Shown: piece by piece, positions 18,975 through 25,812 of the stretch
How positions within the stretch are numbered: position 1 is the first letter of the stretch
Layout: each line of letters begins with the position of its first letter
Assembly (NCBI RefSeq): GCF_000321005.1
Contig: NZ_HE578907.1
Location: 447,930-511,929 of the forward strand
Length of the DNA: 64,000 bases
Source of the DNA: Anaerococcus senegalensis JC48
GTDB taxonomy: Bacteria > Bacillota > Clostridia > Tissierellales > Peptoniphilaceae
Direction: 5' to 3'
Program-made: the position numbers and the translations under genes
The notes under the pieces: model-generated
Database searches by the model: none
The model's input: only the letters and a program-made list of their open reading frames with translations
Told to the model about the DNA's origin: nothing

Positions 18975-20108
18975 TTATTCCTCCTCTATTCCATCTTTAC
19001 TAACAAGATAAACTGATGTAGAATTTTTATCTCCAATATTTTTTGTAATTTCCATATCTTCTGTAATAACAGAATTGTATACTCTCACACCTTTTTTTAT
19101 AGTTACTCCTGATAAAATAACACAATTATTTACGCATGCATCTTCTTCAATTTTTACGTTAGAAAATAAAACAGAATTATTAACTTCTCCATCAATAATG
19201 CATCCTTCATTTATCAATGCATCATTCAAAATACCCTTACTACCAATTCTATGAGGAGGTAAATTCAATGCAGTTGTATAAATTTTCCAAGAATCGTCTT
19301 GAATATTAAGAGGATTTTCTGGATCTATTAAATCAAGGTTAGCTTGCCAATATGATTTTACAGTTCCTACATCCTTCCAATATCCATCAAACTTATAAAC
19401 AAACAAATCTCTATCATTATTTAACAAATAAGGAATAATATCATGACCGAAATCATTTGTAGATTCAGAATTATTATGATCCTCAATCAGCGCTTGTCTT
19501 AACACTTTCCAATTAAAAATATAAATTCCCATTGATGCAAGATTTGATTTTGGATTCTTTGGTTTTTCTTCAAACTCAACAATCCTACCTTCATCATCTG
19601 TATTCATAATCCCAAATCTTGAAGCTTCATCCCAATCCACTTCCATAACAGCAATAGTTGCATCAGCACCTTTTTTTGTATGTTCCTCAAGTAGTTTAGT
19701 ATAATCCATTTTATAAATATGATCACCTGAAAGAATAAGAACGTATTCAGGATTGATACTGTCTAAATAATTAATATTTACAAAAATTGCTCCAGCAGTT
19801 CCTTCAAACCATCTTCCACCTTCTTCAGTATAATATGGTGTTAAAATTCTTAATCCACCAAAATTTCTATCATAATCCCAAGCTGCACCAATTCCTAAAT
19901 GTTTATTTAATAATTGAGGTTTATATTGAGTTAGAACTCCGATATCTCTAATTTCTGAATTTGTTGCATTTGATAAAGCGAAATCAATAATTTTATATTT
20001 ACCACCAAAAGGTACAACTGGTTTTGCCATTTCTTTTGTTAAGGCTTTTAATCTTGATCCTTGCCCACCTGCTAGAAGCATAGCAGCAATTTTATTATTA
20101 TTTCTCAT
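18975..20108 (-). CDS. glgC: Glucose-1-phosphate adenylyltransferase catalytic subunit
   Basis: A 377-residue ADP-glucose pyrophosphorylase, the committed step of glycogen synthesis. Motifs: [15 protein letters not shown] (about 11-25), [40 protein letters not shown] and [10 protein letters not shown], then beta-helix hexapeptides. It is the first gene of the operon, with a GGAGG-type site 8 nt before ATG. About 160 bp separates it from the divergent tmRNA gene. Confidence 0.97.
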   Translation of the reverse strand: MRNNNKIAAMLLAGGQGSRLKALTKEMAKPVVPFGGKYKIIDFALSNATNSEIRDIGVLTQYKPQLLNKHLGIGAAWDYDRNFGGLRILTPYYTEEGGRWFEGTAGAIFVNINYLDSINPEYVLILSGDHIYKMDYTKLLEEHTKKGADATIAVMEVDWDEASRFGIMNTDDEGRIVEFEEKPKNPKSNLASMGIYIFNWKVLRQALIEDHNNSESTNDFGHDIIPYLLNNDRDLFVYKFDGYWKDVGTVKSYWQANLDLIDPENPLNIQDDSWKIYTTALNLPPHRIGSKGILNDALINEGCIIDGEVNNSVLFSNVKIEEDACVNNCVILSGVTIKKGVRVYNSVITEDMEITKNIGDKNSTSVYLVSKDGIEEE

Positions 20109-20224
20109 AGAACCTCCAAATATTTCTAGATTAAATTAATCCAAATAACTTAATATAATAATACCCAAAACTAAGAAAAATAATTTTCACAATTTAATTT
20201 TCAATAAAAATATCATGCATAATT

Positions 20225-20252
20225 TTGAAATATATTTATAATTGAGTATAAT
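20225..20252 (+). promoter_or_regulatory. Promoter of ssrA
   Basis: TTGAAA at 20225-20230, a 16-bp spacer, and TATAAT at 20247-20252. The mature tmRNA 5' end begins 19 bp further on, leaving a short leader for RNase P processing. Confidence 0.7.
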
Positions 20253-20270
20253 AATAGCGTTAACTACTGC

Positions 20271-20628
20271 GGGGATGTTTTGGTTTCGACGTGCTTGTTA
20301 AGATTTAAGCTGCAAGTCGTTTATCAATTCGTAAAAATTGAAAATTAAATATAAAAGCAAACAATAATAGCGAAAGACAATTCGCATTAGCTGCCTAATT
20401 TAGGCAAGCAGCAAATAAAAATTAAGCCACAATAATTTTTATTTGTTTCATAATTTTATGTGGCAACTAATGTACAAAGCTTTGAGTATATTTAGTATTT
20501 ATGAAGCTAGTCTAGTAAGTTATTTGTAAGTAGATAAGTGCTAGATGAATTTAAAATACTTACTAAACTTGTAGATGCTTTTATTAAGACTCGTGCGGAT
20601 ACGGGTTCAAATCCCGTCATCTCCACCA
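20271..20628 (+). ncRNA. ssrA: Transfer-messenger RNA (tmRNA)
   Basis: A one-piece tmRNA of 358 nt for trans-translation. GGGGATG at the 5' end pairs with CATCTCC before the encoded ACCA at the 3' end, forming the alanine-type acceptor stem. GGTTCAAATCC forms the T-arm. The tag frame runs from 20357 to 20398 and encodes ANNNSERQFALAA then TAA, ending with the LAA degradation signal. The last 17 nt (20612-20628) belong to the 58-bp repeat that flanks the integrated element, so integration leaves the gene functional. Confidence 0.97.
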
Positions 20629-20669
20629 TACATATTATAAACCTTGATTTTTCAAGGTTTTATTTTTTT
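20612..20669 (+). repeat. attL: 58-bp direct repeat at the ssrA 3' end
   Basis: This 58-bp block is identical to 35160-35217. It covers the last 17 nt of tmRNA, a short spacer and the whole tmRNA terminator (AAACCTTGATTTTTCAAGGTTT plus seven T). The element's integrase is encoded at the far end. This is the classic arrangement for a tyrosine recombinase using ssrA as attB. Confidence 0.93.
20638..20669 (+). terminator. tmRNA terminator
   Basis: AAACCTTGA and TCAAGGTTT pair around TTTT, followed by a T-run. The copy at 35186-35217 is identical. Confidence 0.85.
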
Positions 20670-20671
20670 GA

Positions 20672-20696
20672 GGTACTAAAAAGGTACTAAAAATTT
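20672..20696 (+). repeat. Integrase arm-type site candidate, left end
   Basis: Two tandem GGTACTAAAAA units followed by TTT, 3 bp inside attL. The same 25 bases occur in the same orientation at 35040-35064 near attR. Short tandem sites at both ends of an element with an Arm-DNA-bind integrase are typical of arm-type binding sites. Confidence 0.6.
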
Positions 20697-20840
20697 TATC
20701 ATCTTTTTATCATCTCTTTTGATTGTTTCAACGTTTATATTTAGCCATTTAAAAAATCATTTTTTTATTTTTTTATTTTGTTAAATATTTTTTATTTTTT
20801 CTTATTAATTAAAGTCCTTTTCAATCTCCATTTTCCAATA

Positions 20841-20890
20841 AAAAAAGCACTCAATACAGTTTTTTTATTTCTGTATCAAGTGCCTTTTTT
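20841..20890. terminator. Hairpin terminator at the left end of the element
   Basis: GCACT..ATACAG pairs with CTGTAT..AGTGC around an A/T-rich loop, with T-runs on both sides, so it can act in both directions. Its loop region resembles hairpins at 35277-35324 and 35657-35708. The stretch from 20697 to 20994 otherwise shows no gene. Confidence 0.7.
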
Positions 20891-20994
20891 GGTGTTACCT
20901 TGTAACATCATTTCACTTTTTATTATTATATTTCATTTCTTGAAATTTTGTCAATTTTATATTTTTTATTTCCTAGAGTTTATATTTTTTATGT

Positions 20995-21000
20995 TATAAT
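20995..21000 (+). promoter_or_regulatory. Extended -10 promoter of the type I toxin
   Basis: TGTTATAAT (TATAAT with an upstream TG) lies 48 bp before the toxin start. A good -35 is not visible, consistent with an extended -10 promoter. This leaves a leader of about 40 nt. Confidence 0.5.
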
Positions 21001-21047
21001 ATTTTTGTTATCGTTCCTATACTGATATCAGTTAGGGGGTGATTCAT

Positions 21048-21152
21048 TTGAACAACTTTCTACATTCTCTCTTAGTGTCAATCATGGGTGCTATAATTTC
21101 TCACTATATCATCAAATGGTTAGATTGCCACTATAACAATAACGATAATTAG
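21048..21152 (+). CDS. Fst-family (par-type) type I toxin peptide
   Basis: A 34-residue hydrophobic peptide starting at TTG, 8 nt after AGGGGGTGA. The core LLVSIMGAIISHYIIKWLD is a single membrane-spanning helix followed by a polar tail CHYNNNDN, the layout of Fst/PepA1-type membrane toxins. It is followed by a 9-bp stem terminator at 21165-21194. A 14-bp repeat (ttgaacaactttct) at the toxin start recurs beyond the terminator, as in plasmid par loci. Expression is expected to be blocked by the convergent antisense RNA. Confidence 0.8.
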   Translation: MNNFLHSLLVSIMGAIISHYIIKWLDCHYNNNDN

Positions 21153-21164
21153 CCTAAACAAAAA

Positions 21165-21194
21165 AGACGGGAGTTCGTGTCTCTCGTCTTTTTG
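21165..21194. terminator. Shared terminator of toxin mRNA and antitoxin RNA
   Basis: AGACGGGAG and CTCTCGTCT form a 9-bp stem (one G-T pair) with a 7-nt loop. T's follow on the plus strand and an A-run precedes it, giving T's on the minus strand, so it can end both convergent transcripts. Confidence 0.8.
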
Positions 21195-21222
21195 CGTGTT
21201 CATTGAACAACTTTCTTTTCTC
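21165..21222 (-). ncRNA. Type I antitoxin RNA (RNA II-like)
   Basis: A minus-strand promoter is visible at 21229-21234 (TATAAT), with TTTGAT 18 bp upstream. Transcription from about 21222 would cross the second copy of the 14-bp direct repeat (21203-21216) and stop at the shared terminator, giving a convergent RNA of about 60 nt. Because the repeat is direct, the RNA is complementary to the toxin start region through the repeat, the par-locus mechanism. Existence of the transcript is inferred. Confidence 0.65.
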
Positions 21223-21235
21223 ATGTACATTATAT

Positions 21236-21571
21236 TATCTTTTACCTTTAAAATCAAATTTATTTATTTGATATTGTAAAAGCAAAAAACGACAATTTGT
21301 TATGCCGTCCTTTGGTTAAAAATAATTTATATATCTATATGACTATATTATACACATTAGATTTTTAGTTTCAACTATTATTTTTTGGAGTTTTTTCAAT
21401 TGTAGATTGATTGACTTTTTTTATACCTTAAATTCTTCATCATTTTAACTATATACATTTTAATTTCTCTAATAATAGAATTGTATTAGCATAAATATAA
21501 AATCGCTTATATCTCAAATAAAAGAGCCTTATTTTCATACTCATTTATTAATTTTAAAATTTGGAGATTAT
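21236..21571. other. Intergenic stretch without a recognised gene
   Basis: AT-rich sequence between the antitoxin promoter and the sigma-like gene. No credible frame with a ribosome binding site and no clear structured RNA is seen. It contains TTTGGAGATT at 21560-21569, a shorter form of the 14-mer repeated elsewhere in the element. Confidence 0.6.
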
Positions 21572-22360
21572 TTAAGGTTTATTTTTATATCCTGCCCTTA
21601 TTTCTTTTTTAAAATCTTTCATAAAGTTTTTCATACACTTTTTTTCTCTTTTTTCTCTTGCAAATAATGTCGCCCATATTTGAGGATCTTTATTATTTGC
21701 TTTTGTTGTTTTATCCAATGAGTAATTAGTAGCTTTTAGATAACTTATTTCATTTTCTTGATAATATTGCTCTTTATATTCTTTGAATTGTCTACAGCTC
21801 TTTATCTTTATTTTTATGTTTTGCAAATTACGTCCAATTTGAGTTTTTGATAAGCCTATTTTCTTTTCTATTTCTCTATATGATAAATCATAGATATAGG
21901 CTAGTTTTATAAGTTCTATTTCTTCATCATTGAGTAAAATTTTAATATTTGAAATTATATCTTTATTTTCACATTCTTTGAATACATCTGCTTTTTCATC
22001 TTCTAGTAAATCAAGTCTAGTTACTTTTTCATCTTCATCTTCCATTGACTTTAAAAATTCGTCAAGGCTTGTATCAGTATTATAATCAAGTCTATATCGT
22101 GTTATTGATTTTATATAAGAAATCGCATAGGTTGAAAATGAGTACCCTTTTTCTATATTAAAGTTTTCAACTGCTTTCAATAAGGCTATAAATCCCTCTT
22201 GTTCTAGTTCTTCTTTATCGTGTATTTCTGCTATATAATAAGGTCTTATGCCTATGTATATTAAATTATAATTTTTTAGAGCTATTCGGTTTCTTAATTC
22301 TATATCTTTTGTTTCCTGATACTCACTTAATAATTTTTCATTATCTCCATAAGTAGACAA
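21572..22360 (-). CDS. Sigma-70-like factor encoded by the element
   Basis: A 262-residue protein. Residues about 48-85 (ELEQEGFIALLKAVENF, YSFSTYAISYIK) match sigma-70 region 2. Residues about 148-190 (LNDEEIELIKLAY, LSYREIEKKIGLSKTQIGRNL) match the region 4 helix-turn-helix. No region 1.1 or 3 is evident. A lysine-rich tail of about 60 residues follows. Such factors drive element-specific transcription in mobile elements and phages. It is monocistronic near the left end, and its target promoters are unknown. Regulator versus true sigma factor is undecided. Confidence 0.75.
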   Translation of the reverse strand: MSTYGDNEKLLSEYQETKDIELRNRIALKNYNLIYIGIRPYYIAEIHDKEELEQEGFIALLKAVENFNIEKGYSFSTYAISYIKSITRYRLDYNTDTSLDEFLKSMEDEDEKVTRLDLLEDEKADVFKECENKDIISNIKILLNDEEIELIKLAYIYDLSYREIEKKIGLSKTQIGRNLQNIKIKIKSCRQFKEYKEQYYQENEISYLKATNYSLDKTTKANNKDPQIWATLFAREKREKKCMKNFMKDFKKEIRAGYKNKP

Positions 22361-22888
22361 TTTGCACCCCCTAACAATTGTATTTTTAGGTTATTATAGT
22401 TTTTAGTAAAAACGGGGGTATTTATTTATTGATTATACGTTCAAAGCTTTATTTTTACATATTTATCATTATTTTACCTATACAATTATATGTCTTGATT
22501 TTTAACTTGCCTTATATCGCATTTTATGAAGTCTATTTTTCTTGTGAATTAGATTGTTAATTTATTTTATTGATATTTCAATGTTTTTATTTTTGTATGT
22601 GATTATTGATGTGATCTTTAATATTTTTTATATGATTTTGGAGATTGTTTTACTATTTCTTTTATATTTTGGTTTTTGTTGATTTTAAGATTTTGAAATA
22701 TATAATATTAGTATTAAATTACGCTCCTTATTTATGCTTTTTATTTTTTAAAGTATAATATTTTATGAGAAACATTATTCCTCTTATTTTTATATTTTTA
22801 TGACTTCTAAATTTATATTTAGGAGTCTTTTTTTATGTAAAAAAATTAAGCATATTCCTATGCCTAATCTTTTTATCGCTATTTTATT
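22361..22888. other. Intergenic region with a possible plus-strand small RNA
   Basis: No protein gene is supported. The plus strand has a -10-like TATTATAGT followed by TTAGTAAAAACGGG (22403-22416), the same sequence that follows the promoter of the plus-strand operon at 24302. A second TATAAT lies near 22755. A hairpin with T-run (GACTTCTAAA/TTTAGGAGTC, about 22801-22835) would end such transcripts. A 14-mer TTTGGAGATTGTTT sits at 22637-22650. A minus-strand terminator lies at about 22848-22876. Confidence 0.45.
22848..22876 (-). terminator. Terminator after the small minus-strand operon
   Basis: ATTAGGCATA and TATGCTTAAT pair around GGAA, followed on the minus strand by TTTTTTT. It lies just beyond the stop of the gene at 22889. 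Confidence 0.7.
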
Positions 22889-23143
22889 TTATGATATACA
22901 CCCTTTATTTCTCCTATTATTTTTTTCATTTTGATAATCTTCTTTGGAGATTATAAGTGCTTTATCATTTTTTACTAATGCTATTATTTCACTATCTAAT
23001 TTATTTGTTTTTTTAAAAAATACTATATCACCTTTTAATATATTTTTAATATCTCTATCAGCTTTTATTAAGAAATCTATACCGTCAAATATATCAAGAA
23101 AGCTTATTTTATAAAAATCACTTTTCATTGTATTTATTTCCAT
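22889..23143 (-). CDS. Small protein resembling an S24/LexA-like beta domain
   Basis: An 84-residue protein. The segment FLIKADRDIKNILKGDIVFFKK..SEIIALVKNDKALI (about 24-67) resembles the GDIVLV...IVVALVDGE beta-strand pattern of S24/LexA-type domains. There is no HTH and no obvious Ser/Lys catalytic pair, so it would be a truncated or non-catalytic version. It is the last of three small genes on the minus strand, 6 bp from its neighbour. The similarity is weak and the function unknown. Confidence 0.45.
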   Translation of the reverse strand: MEINTMKSDFYKISFLDIFDGIDFLIKADRDIKNILKGDIVFFKKTNKLDSEIIALVKNDKALIISKEDYQNEKNNRRNKGCIS

Positions 23144-23149
23144 AGCCTC

Positions 23150-23470
23150 TCACCTTTCTTGTCCATACTCTATTACATCTTCATTTATTGCTTTTAATAA
23201 TTTTAAGGTATGACTACAAGCCTGACTATACATTATATCGGTTATTGATATATTATTATAAAATTGTATTTTTAGATAAACGCCTATTTTTGTTGTGCCT
23301 ATTTTCACCGTTGGAAATCCCTCACATAGAGTTATTTCATAGCCTTTTGATGTTTTTTCTCTTTTACTTCCATATAGCAATATATCTTTTCCTTGATTTC
23401 TTATTTCTTTTAAATAAATTTCTTTGAAGTCGTCTATTATTTTAAATATTTCTTTTTGATCAACGTACAT
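23150..23470 (-). CDS. Unknown protein, paralogue of its upstream neighbour
   Basis: A 106-residue protein not recognised from known families. It aligns along its whole length with the product at 23472-23804: shared features are a start with (I/F)F..ID..KEIY, then CEG.PT..IG...I.VYLKI......NISIT. Both are about 105-110 residues with no membrane segment. It is preceded by a TTGGAGAT ribosome binding site. Tandem duplication inside a mobile element suggests an interaction with a variable host or phage factor, which is speculation. Confidence 0.6.
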   Translation of the reverse strand: MYVDQKEIFKIIDDFKEIYLKEIRNQGKDILLYGSKREKTSKGYEITLCEGFPTVKIGTTKIGVYLKIQFYNNISITDIMYSQACSHTLKLLKAINEDVIEYGQER

Positions 23471-23471
23471 T

Positions 23472-23804
23472 TTAGATCTCCAATAGTTTTTCTTCTCTCA
23501 TATTCATTTCATTTTCCATTATCATTTTTCTTATTTCGCTATAATGGTCTTTTGCTTTTGTGATTAATAAGTTAGTTATGGAGATATTTCCAAATAATTC
23601 TATTTTTAAATATACTCTTATTGGGCTTACTCCTATTCTTATTGTTGGTGTACCCTCACACATTACGACTTCACGTTTATTTTCTGATTTTTCTAATCTA
23701 ATGCCTTTATTTAGTAGTTCAGCACCATAGTTTTCTATGCCATTTATGTATATTTCTTTTATTTGGTCTATTGTTTGAAATATTGTTTTTTCTGTAATTT
23801 CCAT
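23472..23804 (-). CDS. Unknown protein, tandem paralogue
   Basis: A 110-residue protein homologous to the product at 23150-23470 (shared CEG-PT-RIG and VYLKIE-FGNISIT blocks, about residues 48-77). It ends 1 bp before its paralogue, so the two are co-translated. Predicted alpha/beta, soluble and mildly acidic. No known family was recognised. The block CEG.PTI.IG..PI.VYLKI is the best query for a search. Confidence 0.6.
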   Translation of the reverse strand: MEITEKTIFQTIDQIKEIYINGIENYGAELLNKGIRLEKSENKREVVMCEGTPTIRIGVSPIRVYLKIELFGNISITNLLITKAKDHYSEIRKMIMENEMNMREEKLLEI

Positions 23805-23886
23805 TTTATACCTCTTATTTTATTTTGAATTTGGTTGGTTGGTTATTTGTTCGGGTATAAATTTTTATTTCTTTTGAAGAAATATT

Positions 23887-24078
23887 TTATATATTGTTTT
23901 TTTCAATATATTCTTTTACAGCTTTTCTTATTAGTTCGGTTTTTGTTATTTTTTCCAATTTAGCAATTTTTTTTATTTCTTTATCTAATTTTTCATCTAT
24001 TCTTATGCTATAGATATGTCTTTTCTTTTCGTTTGCTTTCATTGGTGGACGTCCTTTTTTTACTTTATCTAGTCCCAT
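23887..24078 (-). CDS. Ribbon-helix-helix (CopG-type) regulator
   Basis: A 63-residue protein with a basic N-terminus (KKGRPPMKANEKKRH) followed by a ribbon-helix-helix domain: beta strand HIYSIRIDE, then two helices ending TKTELIRKAVKEYIEKN. It lies between the minus-strand paralogue operon and the divergent plus-strand module, so it may control both. An inverted CATAC...GTATG pair sits in the intergenic region at about 24150-24169 and could be its operator. Confidence 0.8.
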   Translation of the reverse strand: MGLDKVKKGRPPMKANEKKRHIYSIRIDEKLDKEIKKIAKLEKITKTELIRKAVKEYIEKNNI

Positions 24079-24149
24079 TATTTTTTTCCTTTCGTGATTT
24101 ATTTTAACTTATATTTTTATTTTTTGCAATACATTTATTATATATTATC

Positions 24150-24169
24150 ATACATTTTTAAAAGTATGA
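24150..24169. promoter_or_regulatory. Possible RHH operator (inverted repeat)
   Basis: CATAC and GTATG half-sites are separated by ATTTTTAAAA in the divergent intergenic region between the RHH gene and the plus-strand module. Assignment to the RHH protein is inferred from position only. Confidence 0.35.
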
Positions 24170-24243
24170 AATTACATTGTCTTTACATTTTATGATATAC
24201 ATTAATTAAATCATTTTTTATTATAATTTTATCGCTTATAGTG

Positions 24244-24268
24244 TTATAATTATGTTAGTAAAAACGGG
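24244..24268 (+). promoter_or_regulatory. Promoter and leader of the plus-strand module
   Basis: TATAAT at 24245-24250 is followed by TTAGTAAAAACGGG (24255-24268). This 14-mer also follows a TATTAT box at 22403-22416. The shared -10 plus downstream element suggests two co-regulated promoters in the element. Confidence 0.45.
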
Positions 24269-24301
24269 TTATTTTATTATGAAAGGAGCATTAAAAACAT
24301 A

Positions 24302-24856
24302 ATGTTAGATAGTGTGAAAAAGTTAGAAAATGATTATGATAATTTTATTAGTAATCGTGATAAGCAAATTGGAGATATTGAAGATAAGATTGATGATAAT
24401 ACCATTGAAATTAATAAGCTTAAAAAAAGATTAAGTAATCCTGATGATATTGACAGTTATCTTGATATTAATAGGGAAATTGAGAAAAAGCAAAAAGAAA
24501 TTAATGATCTAAAAGTTTTAAAGTCTAACTTAAAAGCTAAAAAGTTTGATATTAAAGCTTATGAAAAAAGTGTTATTGATGAAACTACTTCTTATTTAAA
24601 AAACAAGGAAAAAGAAGTTTTGAATTTATGTAAAACTGTAGATAGTTTAAATTCTGATGTTTGGAGCGTAGTTAATAAGTCGACTGATCTTATTGGAGAT
24701 ATTTATAGAAATGAAACTAAAACTGATAAGGGTTACTGGACTGAAAGAAATATATCTAATGAGCTCGATGACCAAACAAGATTCTTTTTGAAAAATATTG
24801 TTGAAACTTCATATTATAGAAATCGTTACATGAAAGAAAAGGGAGAAGACAAATGA
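24302..24856 (+). CDS. Unknown coiled-coil protein
   Basis: A 184-residue protein with a long heptad-rich coiled coil from about residue 3 to 85 (e.g. IGDIEDKIDDNTIEINKLKK) and a second helical region to about 130. It has a short polar C-terminal domain and no membrane segment. A good AAAGGAG site sits before ATG, and its end overlaps the next gene by 4 bp (ATGA). It heads the plus-strand module of the element. A scaffold- or packaging-related role would fit a phage satellite but is unsupported by recognisable motifs. Confidence 0.6.
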   Translation: MLDSVKKLENDYDNFISNRDKQIGDIEDKIDDNTIEINKLKKRLSNPDDIDSYLDINREIEKKQKEINDLKVLKSNLKAKKFDIKAYEKSVIDETTSYLKNKEKEVLNLCKTVDSLNSDVWSVVNKSTDLIGDIYRNETKTDKGYWTERNISNELDDQTRFFLKNIVETSYYRNRYMKEKGEDK

Positions 24857-25182
24857 AAGAAAACAATGGTTCATTTAACTTGGTAAATGATTATGATAAT
24901 GATAGTGAATTATTAAAATCTATTAATGACAATTTAGAAACTATCGCATCAGTAGCAACAGGAAAATTAGAAGAGGATGAACTTAGAAAATTCGTTCATA
25001 AGTTAGATAACAACAATATTGAAGAAATGTCCCAAAGTAATTTAAATAAACTTTTTAAAAAAATTTCAGACGATATTGAGGAAAAAGATGAAGTAATTTA
25101 TCATAATAAAAGTAGGGACGATTATAACAAACTATATAATGATCCAGATGTTAGAGATTGGTTAAGAAAATATGAATTTTAA
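24853..25182 (+). CDS. Unknown acidic protein
   Basis: A 109-residue acidic protein, mostly helical, with the C-terminal motif LYNDPDVRDWLRKYEF. It overlaps the upstream coiled-coil gene by 4 bp and is therefore translationally coupled. No known family was recognised. Strict coupling suggests the two products act together. Confidence 0.6.
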   Translation: MKENNGSFNLVNDYDNDSELLKSINDNLETIASVATGKLEEDELRKFVHKLDNNNIEEMSQSNLNKLFKKISDDIEEKDEVIYHNKSRDDYNKLYNDPDVRDWLRKYEF

Positions 25183-25192
25183 TAAGTAATAC

Positions 25193-25618
25193 ATGCAAAA
25201 ATTTTATTCAAATTTAGTTAAGTATAAACTGAAAGGATATATCTATGCCCAAGGTTTTATTATGTGGGCTGATGAAAGAATTAATGAATTAATTAATAAT
25301 AAAACATTAGCTTTTGATAATGACAATTCACATAATGAGTTGATTGGAGATAATGACCCATCAAGTATTGGTGATGAAATAGATATGTTGAGGACTAACA
25401 TCAAAGAGAATGAAAGTATTATTGAAGAGATTGATTGTGCCTTTAATAACATAAGTGAAGCCTATAAAGATATAACATTAGTGATCTATGGAATGCCTTA
25501 TAAAAATAATAAGATACAAGCTTTAAAGGATAGATATCATTATAGCAAGGCTAATTTATATAACATAGCTAACGATACATTGAAACATCTTTCTTTGAGT
25601 TTGTTCGGTAATTATTAA
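25193..25618 (+). CDS. Probable phage-type transcription regulator (ArpU/RinA-like, sigma region 4-like HTH)
   Basis: A 141-residue protein. The N-terminus (KYKLKGYIYAQGFIMWADERINELI) and the C-terminal helix-turn-helix (about 105-135, ALKDRYHYSKANLYNIANDTLKHL) resemble late-gene activators of Firmicutes phages. It lies 10 bp after the previous gene and is the third gene of the plus-strand module. In phages such regulators switch on packaging genes; here nothing packaging-like follows except a GC-rich palindrome. The assignment is tentative. Confidence 0.5.
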   Translation: MQKFYSNLVKYKLKGYIYAQGFIMWADERINELINNKTLAFDNDNSHNELIGDNDPSSIGDEIDMLRTNIKENESIIEEIDCAFNNISEAYKDITLVIYGMPYKNNKIQALKDRYHYSKANLYNIANDTLKHLSLSLFGNY

Positions 25619-25704
25619 ATAAAAAAATAATTAATAAAAATTAATTTAAAACGAATAATTGTATAGAAATTTCATAAAAATATTTTTAAAAAAAATTTTT
25701 TTGA

Positions 25705-25756
25705 TGTTGAGGGGGAATACCCCCCCTCCCTCCAAGCTCGATCGGAGTTCCCCCAT
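25705..25756. repeat. GC-rich palindromic island
   Basis: In very AT-rich surroundings, GAGGGGGAA (25709-25717) and TTCCCCC (25748-25754) form an inverted repeat. It encloses a run of seven C, CTCCCTCC, and an inner CTCC..GGAG hairpin around AAGCTCGATC. It lies after the plus-strand module and before the P-loop gene. Possible roles are terminator, cos-like packaging site, or nick/origin site. Confidence 0.55.
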
Positions 25757-25812
25757 CACTGTACAAATATACACATGAAGTAATAAAGAAGTTTGTTAAT
25801 TAAAAAAACAAT

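Noticed and set aside
20778-20999. 73-codon plus-strand frame at the left end of the element
   Set aside because: It covers the hairpin terminator and the toxin promoter and is poly-Phe/Leu from T-runs; no ribosome binding site.
25705-25756. oriT of the Tn916/ICEBs1 type
   Set aside because: Those sites have a C-run followed by a G-run around a conserved nick sequence; here the G-run comes first and the nick core is not seen, and no relaxase is encoded.
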